Shown one piece after another: positions 27,864 through 34,185 of a DNA stretch of 64,000 bases (position 1 is the first letter of the stretch; every line of letters starts with the position of its first letter). Source of the stretch: Citricoccus zhacaiensis (GTDB lineage Bacteria > Actinomycetota > Actinomycetes > Actinomycetales > Micrococcaceae); NCBI RefSeq assembly GCF_014645315.1, contig NZ_BMLQ01000006.1, forward strand, positions 186,001 to 250,000. The letters run 5' to 3'. A program made the translations under genes and the position numbers. A model generated the notes under the pieces. It had not been told where the DNA came from. It saw nothing but the letters and a program-made list of their open reading frames with translations, and ran no database searches.

Positions 27864-28295
27864 CTAGAAGATCCCGGGCAGTACTTCCTCGTCGGTCTCG
27901 GAGAACGCGTTCTCCTGCTCCTCGAGGTAGGAGGCCCAGGACCCGGCATCCCAGATCTCGGCCCTGCTGCCAGCACCGATCACGGCCAGTTCCCGGTCCA
28001 GCCCCGCATAGCTGCGCAACGGAGCCGGGATGGTGATGCGCCCCTGCTTGTCCGGAGTCTCGTCCGAGGCACCGGACAGGAACACACGGATGTAGTCCCT
28101 GGCCTGGCGTGAGGACAGCGGTGCCGACCTCATCTGCTCGTGAACCTTCTCGAACTCACGTGCACTGAAGACGTAGATGCAGCGCTCCTGCCCTCGCGTG
28201 AGGACCAAGCCCTCCGCCAGTTCCTCGCGGAACTTGGCCGGGAGGATCAGCCTCGCCTTCTCATCCAGGCGCGGCGTATAGGTCCCGAGGAACAC
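27864..28295 (-). CDS. mraZ: MraZ transcriptional regulator
   Basis: AbrB-like DNA-binding protein and repressor of the dcw operon. The start is GTG 28295 ([22 protein letters not shown], with AAAGGCGG upstream), giving the family-standard 143 residues; the ORF open to 28415 crosses its own promoter. Two SpoVT-AbrB repeats are visible, each with an R-LPA or R-IPAPLR motif (residues 8-50 and 85-125). First gene of the dcw cluster. The 187 bp to rsmH hold a short CCCGGG inverted repeat around the stop and nothing else clear. Confidence 0.95.
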   Translation of the reverse strand: MFLGTYTPRLDEKARLILPAKFREELAEGLVLTRGQERCIYVFSAREFEKVHEQMRSAPLSSRQARDYIRVFLSGASDETPDKQGRITIPAPLRSYAGLDRELAVIGAGSRAEIWDAGSWASYLEEQENAFSETDEEVLPGIF

Positions 28296-28362
28296 GACCC
28301 ACCGCCTTTGCCGTCCGAGAGGTGCGCGTGACCCTCCTTCTTCACCACCATCCTCTGATGTC

Positions 28363-28394
28363 CTCCACTTTACCCCACAACCCCCCACAGTCAA
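28363..28394 (-). promoter_or_regulatory. mraZ promoter with three MraZ boxes
   Basis: On the minus strand three direct repeats TGGGG (28387-28383), TGGGG (28377-28373) and TGGAG (28367-28363) are separated by 5 nt each. This is the 10-bp periodic TGGGN array known as the MraZ operator. TTGACT (28394-28389) and TAAAGT (28372-28367) form a -35/-10 pair with a 16-bp spacer, so the boxes lie between and over the promoter elements. Binding of MraZ here would block polymerase, fitting autorepression. Confidence 0.85.
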
Positions 28395-28642
28395 GCCAAA
28401 ACGGGGTGGGGACACGGTGTGGCGTAGCTTCGTTTGCGGCTGTCATTTTCTCCGAGATCGGACCCCCCTCCCTTGTCATGAGAGGGATCCACGGCCAGGA
28501 GGCGGCGCCTCCCTCCCCTCAGCGCCAGTCGGGGAGGGATGTGGAGGGAGTGGAGGGAGTTCTGCGCACCCGGTGCCTGCATGCCGCCCACCAAGGCGCC
28601 CACTCCCCCCGGCACCGGGGTGGAGTCCGCTCGGAGCGCGCC

Positions 28643-28702
28643 GGGGAGGGAAGTGGGGAGGGACGTGGGGAGGGACGTGGGGAGGGAAGTGGGGAGGGAA
28701 GT
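28643..28702 (+). repeat. 12-bp G-rich tandem repeat (5 units)
   Basis: Five contiguous 12-bp units, GGGGAGGGAMGT (M = A or C), run from 28643 to 28702, with a partial sixth to about 28709. A looser cousin (GGGGAGGGATGTGGAGGGAGTGGAGGG, split over 28531-28557) lies 100 bp away. Each unit has a G4 and a G3 run, so the plus strand could fold as a G-quadruplex. It lies 250-340 bp upstream of the mraZ promoter. Confidence 0.85.
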
Positions 28703-28747
28703 GGGGAGTGCGTGGATGTCCCCGTCGGCACGTCCTGTTAACAACGA

Positions 28748-28772
28748 AACCCCGCCGCTGAGCGACGGGGTT
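28748..28772 (-). terminator. Terminator of the DUF3040 gene
   Basis: AACCCCGTCGCT and its complement AGCGGCGGGGTT form an 11-12 bp stem with one mismatch. On the minus strand it is followed by TTTCGTTGTT, a T-rich tail. It lies 56 bp past the DUF3040 stop and is the most classical intrinsic terminator in the window. Confidence 0.8.
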
Positions 28773-28827
28773 GCGATTCCGGGCGCGCCATGGCGCTCCC
28801 GATGGTTCAGTGGTGTTCAGCGCACGA

Positions 28828-29196
28828 TCAGGGTTCCTGGTTGCGGCGTTCCTCCCACCGCTGCTCCAGGTTCGCCATGAAGGGCGAGTTCTTCTTGGCG
28901 GCGGCGGAGTCGCGGCTCCGTCCACCCGTGGACTGCCGTGACCGGCTGGTGGCCACGTAGACCCCGGCCGCCATGACAATGAACCCGATGATGCCCAACC
29001 AGATGAACTGTTGGGAGACGCCCCACAGGAGGGCACCGAGTCCCACCGCCGCGGTCACCGCGCCGGCCACCAATCGGGTGGTCGAAAAACGAGAGGTACC
29101 CGCTTCACTCATGCTCGTGGCAAAGTGCGGGTCCTCTGCATTCAGCTGTTGTTCCAGCTGCTCAAGGAGCTTCTGCTCCCGCTCAGACAACGGCAT
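28828..29196 (-). CDS. DUF3040 membrane protein
   Basis: 122-residue protein of the DUF3040 family, found next to the dcw cluster in many Actinobacteria (I recall Rv2169c as the mycobacterial homologue). The hallmark N-terminus MPLSEREQKLLEQLEQQL is a predicted amphipathic helix, followed after ADDPHFA-like EDPHFATSM by two transmembrane helices (about 43-60 and 65-82) and a basic Ser-rich cytoplasmic tail. The function is unknown. GAGGAGG precedes the ATG, and a TATGCT promoter lies 40 bp upstream. Confidence 0.88.
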   Translation of the reverse strand: MPLSEREQKLLEQLEQQLNAEDPHFATSMSEAGTSRFSTTRLVAGAVTAAVGLGALLWGVSQQFIWLGIIGFIVMAAGVYVATSRSRQSTGGRSRDSAAAKKNSPFMANLEQRWEERRNQEP

Positions 29197-29235
29197 CGCT
29201 GCCTCCTCTTCCGGCCCGGGCCTTCCCGTCTGTCT

Positions 29236-29241
29236 AGCATA
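29236..29241 (-). promoter_or_regulatory. -10 element of the DUF3040 gene
   Basis: TATGCT on the minus strand puts transcription start near 29229, leaving a leader of about 33 nt with a good GAGGAGG ribosome binding site, in contrast to the leaderless genes nearby. Confidence 0.5.
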
Positions 29242-29310
29242 GGGCTCGCCCGGGCCCCCACGCCATATCGGTGACGCCCCTTGACCGTCTTGATACGAAC
29301 AGTTCCGCGA

Positions 29311-30579
29311 TCAGCGAATATCCTTGCGCTGGACCTGCCCTGATTCAGGGGTGTTCCGCTCCACCAGGGTGGCCGGCTTCAGCGCGGCTCGGGGGAATTT
29401 GCGGCGGATGTCATCGGCCACCCGATCCGCCTCGGACCAGTCTGCAGGAGCGCTCTCGTCCTCCCACAACAAGGCCTCCTGCACCACCTCGTCGGCACCG
29501 GACAACCGCTCCGCCCGGATCCCCAGCAACCGGACCGGGATGCGCTGGCCGTCCATGAGTCCGGCCAGGAGAGCTCCAGCGGCCTCGGCGAGGGGCCCGG
29601 CGGAGTCCACGGGCGCCGGAAGCGTCATGGTCCGGGTCTTCACGGACAGGTCCGGCGCCTTGACCTTGACGCTGACCGCCCCGGCACGGAAGCCGGCGCG
29701 GCGTAGCCGGATGGCGCCCTCATGGGCCAGCGCCACCACGTGCCGGTGGAGGTCGGCCGGGTCGCGGACATCCTGCTCGAACGTCTTCTCCACCCCGAGG
29801 CTCTTGGTCTCCCGCTCGGGCGTGACAGGACGCGGATCGATCCCCCGGGCCAACTTCAGCAGGGCCGGCCCCTGGACTCCGAGCCACCGCTCCATCCGCT
29901 GTGGGGCCTGGGCTGCCAGATCAGCCACCGTGGTGAGGCCGGCCGCCACGAGTCGCTGGTGCAGGACCGGCCCCACACCCCAGAGGGCGGAGACCGGCAG
30001 GGGATCCAGGTAGGCGCGGGTCCGCTCCGGTGGGACCACCACGAGGCCATCGGGCTTGGCCCGCGTCGAGGCGATCTTGGCCACGGACTTGGTGGCCGCT
30101 GCACCGACGGTGCAGGGCAGCCCCGTCCGTTCACGGACCTGCTCCCGGATCAGGGCGCCGATCCGCGCGGGCGAACCGAGCCGGCGTCGTGCCCCTGAGA
30201 CATCCAGGAAGGCCTCGTCGATGCTGAGCTGCTCCAGCGCCGGAGTGAAGGACTCCAGGATCCGCATCACGTCAGAGGAGGCCGAGGCATAGCGTTCGCG
30301 CCGGGGTTCCACCACGGCGACGCCTGGGCACAGCGCCTGGGCGTGCGCCAGGGGCATGGCCGAGCGGACTCCGAAGGCGCGCGCCTCGTAGGAGGCGGAC
30401 AGGACCACCGATCTGCCACCGCGGTGTGCGACGAGCGAGGGGATTCCCGCTAATTCCGGGTGGTCGAGCAACTCCACCGACAGGAAGAAGGCGTCCATGT
30501 CCACGTGCAGGATCACCGCGTCCCAGGAACCATCCGATCCGCCGGTCTCGGCGGACGTCAGGGTCCTGCGCTCTGTCAT
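29311..30579 (-). CDS. dinB: DNA polymerase IV
   Basis: Y-family translesion polymerase. 422 residues: palm/fingers starting VILHVDMDAFFLSVELLD, with the catalytic acidic residues in DMDAFF and SIDEAFLDVS; helix-hairpin-helix thumb (LWGVGPVLHQRLVAAGLTTVADLA); and a little-finger domain with the SLGVEKTF motif. No clear beta-clamp QL(S/D)LF motif is seen at the extreme C-terminus. The start is set by TAAGCT exactly 6 nt upstream of the ATG, so the mRNA should be leaderless. No LexA-type box was seen in the divergent 75-bp gap. Confidence 0.93.
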   Translation of the reverse strand: MTERRTLTSAETGGSDGSWDAVILHVDMDAFFLSVELLDHPELAGIPSLVAHRGGRSVVLSASYEARAFGVRSAMPLAHAQALCPGVAVVEPRRERYASASSDVMRILESFTPALEQLSIDEAFLDVSGARRRLGSPARIGALIREQVRERTGLPCTVGAAATKSVAKIASTRAKPDGLVVVPPERTRAYLDPLPVSALWGVGPVLHQRLVAAGLTTVADLAAQAPQRMERWLGVQGPALLKLARGIDPRPVTPERETKSLGVEKTFEQDVRDPADLHRHVVALAHEGAIRLRRAGFRAGAVSVKVKAPDLSVKTRTMTLPAPVDSAGPLAEAAGALLAGLMDGQRIPVRLLGIRAERLSGADEVVQEALLWEDESAPADWSEADRVADDIRRKFPRAALKPATLVERNTPESGQVQRKDIR

Positions 30580-30585
30580 GGGACC

Positions 30586-30591
30586 AGCTTA
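30586..30591 (-). promoter_or_regulatory. -10 element of a leaderless promoter (dinB)
   Basis: Minus-strand TAAGCT, then GGTCCC (6 nt), then the dinB ATG at 30579. The position leaves no room for a leader. Confidence 0.65.
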
Positions 30592-30608
30592 GGTCCCGCG
30601 GCCACCGG

Positions 30609-30614
30609 TAGTCT
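30609..30614 (+). promoter_or_regulatory. Candidate -10 of the polyprenyl synthase gene
   Basis: TAGTCT would start transcription near 30621, leaving a 34-nt leader that carries AAGGAG. The predicted -35 region overlaps the dinB -10, so the two divergent promoters may compete for polymerase. Confidence 0.4.
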
Positions 30615-30654
30615 GGGCACGCCGCCGAACCGCCCCAGGAGCCCAAGGAGCACC

Positions 30655-31764
30655 GTGCCCGTCCCCCCTTCTGTCCCCCAGACCACTGATGTCGACCACG
30701 AGTCGGCCTTCGTCCAGGCCGTGGGGGTCCGCATGGTCGAGCTGTTGGACGGGTACCGTGGCCGCGCTGCGGCGATCTCCGACTCCGCCATCCCTTTGGT
30801 GGAGTCGATCTCCGGACTGGTCCGCGGCGGGAAGAGGATGCGGGCCGTGTTGTCCTGGTGGGGATGGCAGGGTGCCGGCGGTCACCCCGATGATCCGCTC
30901 ATCCTGGATGCGGCCGTGGCACTCGAATTGTTCCAGGCCGCGGCCCTGATCCACGACGACATCCTGGACCGGTCTGACACCCGCCGCGGAGCCCCCAGCA
31001 TCCACCGTGCCTTCGAAGCCCGGCACCAGCAGGCGGGGTGGCGGCAGGACCCGGGTCATTTCGGGATGTCCGCCGCCATCCTGACGGGCGACCTGTGCCT
31101 GTCCCTGAGCGAGGAGGTGTTCGCCTCCGCCGCTGACGCCTCCACGAACCCGGCTGGCGCGCGAGGCCTGTTCAACGAGATGCGGTTCGAGGTCATGGCC
31201 GGCCAGTACCTGGACATCCTCGACGAGGTCGAGGTGCCGGGCCAGGACCCGGCCGAGGCCCTCCAGCGGGCTCGCACGGTTCTGCGGTTCAAGTCCGCCC
31301 GGTACTCCGTGGTCCACCCGCTGGGCCTGGGTGGGATCCTGTCCGGCGCGGATGGGGACCTGCTGGAGCACTATGGCCGGTTCTCCGCACCCCTGGGTGA
31401 GGCGTTCCAACTGCAGGACGATCTGCTCGGGGTCTTCGGGGACCCGGCGCTGACCGGGAAGCCGGCCGGGGACGATCTGCGCGAGGGGAAGCGCACCGAG
31501 TTGGTGGCCCACGCCCTCGACCTGCTCACTCCCAGCCAGGTGGCAGAAGTGGAGGCAGCGTTGGGCGATCCGGAACTGACCCCTGAGGCCGTGTTCCGGA
31601 TCCAGACGCTCCTCGAGACAGGAGGCGCCCGCGCCCGGGTGGAGAGCGAGGTCCTCGACCTCGGTGATGCCTCTCTCGCTGCCCTGGTCAATGCGCCCAT
31701 GGACCCGGGCGCCAAGGTGGGACTGGAGCGGTTGGCCAGGCAGATCCTGGGCCGGAAGCACTAG
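30655..31764 (+). CDS. Polyprenyl diphosphate synthase
   Basis: Trans-isoprenyl diphosphate synthase that condenses isopentenyl units for menaquinone, carotenoid or carrier-lipid precursors. GTG 30655 is the start (AAGGAG 5 nt upstream), giving 369 residues. The first aspartate-rich motif is in LIHDDILDRSDTRRG (near residue 100); the second is LQDDLLGVFGDPALTGKPAGDDLREGKRT. The residues upstream of the first motif are Leu-Phe-Gln rather than double aromatic, allowing a long product; exact chain length cannot be told. It occupies the place of idsA2 (Rv2173) relative to the Rv2175c and pknL homologues. Confidence 0.88.
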   Translation: MPVPPSVPQTTDVDHESAFVQAVGVRMVELLDGYRGRAAAISDSAIPLVESISGLVRGGKRMRAVLSWWGWQGAGGHPDDPLILDAAVALELFQAAALIHDDILDRSDTRRGAPSIHRAFEARHQQAGWRQDPGHFGMSAAILTGDLCLSLSEEVFASAADASTNPAGARGLFNEMRFEVMAGQYLDILDEVEVPGQDPAEALQRARTVLRFKSARYSVVHPLGLGGILSGADGDLLEHYGRFSAPLGEAFQLQDDLLGVFGDPALTGKPAGDDLREGKRTELVAHALDLLTPSQVAEVEAALGDPELTPEAVFRIQTLLETGGARARVESEVLDLGDASLAALVNAPMDPGAKVGLERLARQILGRKH

Positions 31765-31786
31765 CCGCCGGCCGGTGGGCTGACGA

Positions 31787-32176
31787 CTACCAGGCCAGCG
31801 CCTGCGCCCTCCGGCGTATCTCCGTCTTGCGACCCTCCCGCAAGGCGTCGATCGGGCGGCCCGGGAGGGACTCGTCCGGCGTGTAGAGCCAGCGAATGGC
31901 CTCGTCGTCGGAGAACCTGGCGTCCCTGAGGACCGAGATGGTCCCCTTCAGCGGCTCCAGGGGGCCGTCCTCCACCAGGAAGAGCGCCGGAATGGCGCGG
32001 GCGTGACGTTCACCGACCTTGGCGGTCAGCAATCGTCCGTCACTGACCATGTTGTGGACCCGAGTGACCGGGATATCCCACTTCTCGGCCAGGTCGGGAA
32101 AGAACTCCCAGTCCTGCACGAGGTCTTCGAGCGTCGGCTCCTGCGATGCGGCGTTGTTGCCTGCGGCGGTATTCAC
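31787..32176 (-). CDS. Rv2175c-family DNA-binding protein
   Basis: 129-residue winged-helix-like protein. The N-terminal half (LVQDWEFFPDLAEKWDIPVTRVHNMV) forms the helix-turn-helix; the C-terminal half matches the Rv2175c C-terminal domain (DDEAIRWLYTPDESLPGRPIDALREGRKTEIRRRAQALAW). In Mycobacterium tuberculosis Rv2175c is phosphorylated by PknL, which reduces DNA binding; here the PknL-like kinase lies two genes away. The GTG start is fixed by TAGGCT 6 nt upstream (leaderless). Convergent with the polyprenyl synthase, 22 bp between stops. Confidence 0.88.
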   Translation of the reverse strand: MNTAAGNNAASQEPTLEDLVQDWEFFPDLAEKWDIPVTRVHNMVSDGRLLTAKVGERHARAIPALFLVEDGPLEPLKGTISVLRDARFSDDEAIRWLYTPDESLPGRPIDALREGRKTEIRRRAQALAW

Positions 32177-32182
32177 CCGTCC

Positions 32183-32188
32183 AGCCTA
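32183..32188 (-). promoter_or_regulatory. -10 element of a leaderless promoter (Rv2175c-type gene)
   Basis: Minus-strand TAGGCT, then GGACGG (6 nt), then the GTG at 32176. It resolves a GTG start that lacks any upstream ribosome binding site. Confidence 0.65.
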
Positions 32189-32286
32189 ACGACTGACGCG
32201 GCGGCCTGGGACAGCCCATACTCACTCACGGGCTCACGGGCGACCGGCGGGACTGTCCACGCGCAACGCGGCCTCGTTGCTGAATC

Positions 32287-32352
32287 GTTACCGTCTAGAT
32301 TCCCTTCCGTAACTACCTTCAGGTACGTTTACATCTGTCACATTTTCATTAC
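32287..32352 (+). promoter_or_regulatory. AT-rich control region with GTNAC-type repeats
   Basis: The 250-bp gap before the LysM gene has an AT-rich centre. Pentamers GTTAC (32287), GTAAC (32309), TTTAC (32328), GTCAC (32337) and ATTAC (32348) recur on the plus strand, the last three 9 and 11 bp apart. Such directly repeated GTNAC half-sites resemble the binding pattern of MtrA, the regulator of wall hydrolases in Actinobacteria; this is an inference by analogy. TAGATT (32296) is a possible -10. No ydaO (c-di-AMP) riboswitch core is visible. Confidence 0.4.
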
Positions 32353-32438
32353 AGGCATCATCAGACGTGGTTTGTCATTCTGTTCACAGCCGTGACAGGA
32401 GCAGCCTCGGTGGTGCAGCACCTTCAGAGGAAACCCAC

Positions 32439-34139
32439 ATGACTGATCGCCCTTCCGGCACGCCACGCCTGTTGAAGTCCGCCCTGGCCACGTCGACCCT
32501 GCCGCTCATGGTGCTGGGCTCAGCCGCCCTGGCCACGCCGGCCGTTGCGGACGCCCCCCGTCAGGCGCTCACCCCCCGGTCCGCCTCGCCGGTGAACATC
32601 GAGACGGCACAGGTGCGCCTCTCCTCCGCTTCACTGGCCTCGAGCGTTCCCGCTTCCTTCTCCGGCGCCGGTGCCGTCACGACCGCGAAGGCCGCCTCCA
32701 GCTACACGGTCAAGGCCGGGGACACCCTGTCCCACATCGCCGTGCGCCACGACCTGTCGCTGTCGGCGCTGCTGAAGGCCAACGGCCTCTCGGCGTCCAC
32801 GATCATCCACCCGGGCCAGAAGCTCACGCTCCCGGGCTCCGCACCGTCGTCCTCCACGTCCGGCCAGTCCGCGAACAGCGGCACCGCCGCCGAGACCTAC
32901 ACCGTCAAGGCCGGGGACACCCTGTCCCACGTCGCCGTGCGCCATGACCTCTCCCTCTCCTCCCTGCTGACGGCGAACGGCCTCTCGGCGTCGTCGATCA
33001 TCTACCCGGGCCAGAAGCTCACGCTCTCCGGCGGCGCCACCGTGGCTCCGGCTTCCTCCGGCGGTTCCACCCACGGCGTCTCGACCACCGCCAAGACCTA
33101 CACGGTCGTCTCGGGAGACACCCTGTATGGCATCTCATCCCGCCACGGCATCAGCCTGTCCACCCTCCTCAAGGCCAATGGCATCGCCGCCTCCTCCACC
33201 ATCTACCCAGGCCAGAAGCTCAAGCTCTCCGGCAGCAGCGGCACCCCTGCCTCCACGTCGGCCGGCTCCCCTGCCGGGAACGCCTCGGCCACCACCTACA
33301 CGGTGAAGTCGGGCGACACCCTCTCCGGCATCGCCGCTCGGAACGGCCTTGGCCTCTCAGTGCTGCTGAAGGCCAATGGCCTGTCCTCGACGGCCACCAT
33401 CCACCCGGGCCAGAAGCTCAAGCTCTCCGGCAACACCACGGTCGCCCCTGCCTCCTCCGGCTCGTCCGCCGGCAGCACCGTGCAGTCGTACACCGTCAAA
33501 TCCGGTGACACCCTCTACGGCATCGCGTCACGGAACGGCATCAGCCTCTCCACCCTGCTGACAGCCAACGGCATCAGTGAGACGGCCACCATCCGCCCGG
33601 GCCAGAAGCTCAAGCTCTCCGGGGCTGGGTCTTCCACCTCCCCGGCCGAGGACGACCTGGTCCCGAACACCTTCCTGCACTACACCTACCCTGACCACAT
33701 CGTCCGCGACGCCAACGAGAACAAGCGCGCCCTGCTCAATGCCGGAGTGCCGTCCCGTTCCCAGATGCAGGCGATCATCGCGGACACCGCCCGTCAGATG
33801 GGCGTGGATCCGTCCCTGGCCTTGGCCCACGCCTTCACCGAGTCCAGCTTCAATCACGCCTCGGTCTCCCCGGCCAATGCGATCGGTGCCATGCAGGTCA
33901 TCCCGAGCTCGGGCGACTGGGCCTCGGACCTGGTGGGGCGCAAGCTCAACCTGCTGGACCCGCATGACAACGCGACGGCCGGCGTCGCGATCATCCGGCA
34001 GTTGCAGCGCACCGCCGGGTCCTTCGACATCGGCGTCGCGGCCTACTACCAAGGGCTGGGCGGTGTGCAGCGCAACGGCATGAAGTCGGACACCAAGGAC
34101 TATGTGGCCAAGGTCAAGAACTACATGAAGCGCTTCTGA
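32439..34139 (+). CDS. Secreted lytic transglycosylase with five LysM domains
   Basis: 566-residue exported wall hydrolase. Start ATG 32439 (AGAGGAAA upstream). A signal peptide covers about residues 1-42 (basic start, TLPLMVLGSAALATPAVADA). Five LysM repeats follow, each YTV-x-SGDTL...GQKLKLSG, near residues 88-132, 149-193, 221-265, 286-330 and 353-397, joined by Ser/Thr-rich linkers. The C-terminal SLT domain (about 445-566) has the catalytic-type Glu in AHAFTESSFNHASVSPANAIGAMQVIP and AAYYQGLGG. LysM binds glycan chains; the SLT domain cleaves them. It lies between the Rv2175c and PknL homologues, a natural site for a kinase-linked wall enzyme. Confidence 0.9.
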   Translation: MTDRPSGTPRLLKSALATSTLPLMVLGSAALATPAVADAPRQALTPRSASPVNIETAQVRLSSASLASSVPASFSGAGAVTTAKAASSYTVKAGDTLSHIAVRHDLSLSALLKANGLSASTIIHPGQKLTLPGSAPSSSTSGQSANSGTAAETYTVKAGDTLSHVAVRHDLSLSSLLTANGLSASSIIYPGQKLTLSGGATVAPASSGGSTHGVSTTAKTYTVVSGDTLYGISSRHGISLSTLLKANGIAASSTIYPGQKLKLSGSSGTPASTSAGSPAGNASATTYTVKSGDTLSGIAARNGLGLSVLLKANGLSSTATIHPGQKLKLSGNTTVAPASSGSSAGSTVQSYTVKSGDTLYGIASRNGISLSTLLTANGISETATIRPGQKLKLSGAGSSTSPAEDDLVPNTFLHYTYPDHIVRDANENKRALLNAGVPSRSQMQAIIADTARQMGVDPSLALAHAFTESSFNHASVSPANAIGAMQVIPSSGDWASDLVGRKLNLLDPHDNATAGVAIIRQLQRTAGSFDIGVAAYYQGLGGVQRNGMKSDTKDYVAKVKNYMKRF

Positions 34140-34150
34140 CCCTCTGGTCC

Positions 34151-34171
34151 CCGGCCCGGACCCTGGGCCGG
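34151..34171 (+). terminator. Short hairpin after the LysM gene
   Basis: CCGGCCC (34151-34157) and GGGCCGG (34165-34171) form a 7-bp stem with a 7-nt loop, 11 bp past the stop and directly abutting the pknL -10 hexamer. It may separate the two transcripts. Confidence 0.5.
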
Positions 34172-34173
34172 TC

Positions 34174-34179
34174 TACCCT
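34174..34179 (+). promoter_or_regulatory. -10 element of a leaderless promoter (pknL)
   Basis: TACCCT, then GTAATG (6 nt), then GTG at 34186. The motif predicts transcription from the GTG, leaving the ATG at 34183 outside the mRNA. The string TACCCTGTAA is identical to that at the aroG promoter. Confidence 0.55.
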
Positions 34180-34185
34180 GTAATG

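Larger units (their letters stand above)
28296..28827. other. 532-bp non-coding region between mraZ and the DUF3040 gene
   Basis: Holds the mraZ promoter and operator (28363-28394), a stretch of G-rich repeats on the plus strand (28531-28560 loosely, 28643-28702 as a clean 12-bp array), and the terminator of the DUF3040 gene (28748-28772). Open frames here translate to repetitive LPTS or EGSGEGRG peptides and look non-coding. Nothing else was recognised. Confidence 0.7.

Noticed and set aside
28391-28744. Small open frame with LPTS repeats upstream of mraZ
   Set aside because: The repeats are just the minus-strand translation of the 12-bp G-rich array; there is no ribosome binding site and it overlaps the mraZ promoter.
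30580-30654. LexA (SOS) box in the dinB promoter
   Set aside because: No TCGAAC-N4-GTTCGA-like sequence was found in the 75-bp gap.
32177-32438. c-di-AMP (ydaO) riboswitch before the LysM transglycosylase
   Set aside because: Such genes are often preceded by one in Actinobacteria, but the conserved core sequences are not present here.
32439-34139. Repeats in the LysM gene considered as a tandem DNA repeat or CRISPR-like array
   Set aside because: The repeats are about 200 bp apart and follow protein LysM domains with codon-level divergence; they reflect domain duplication.
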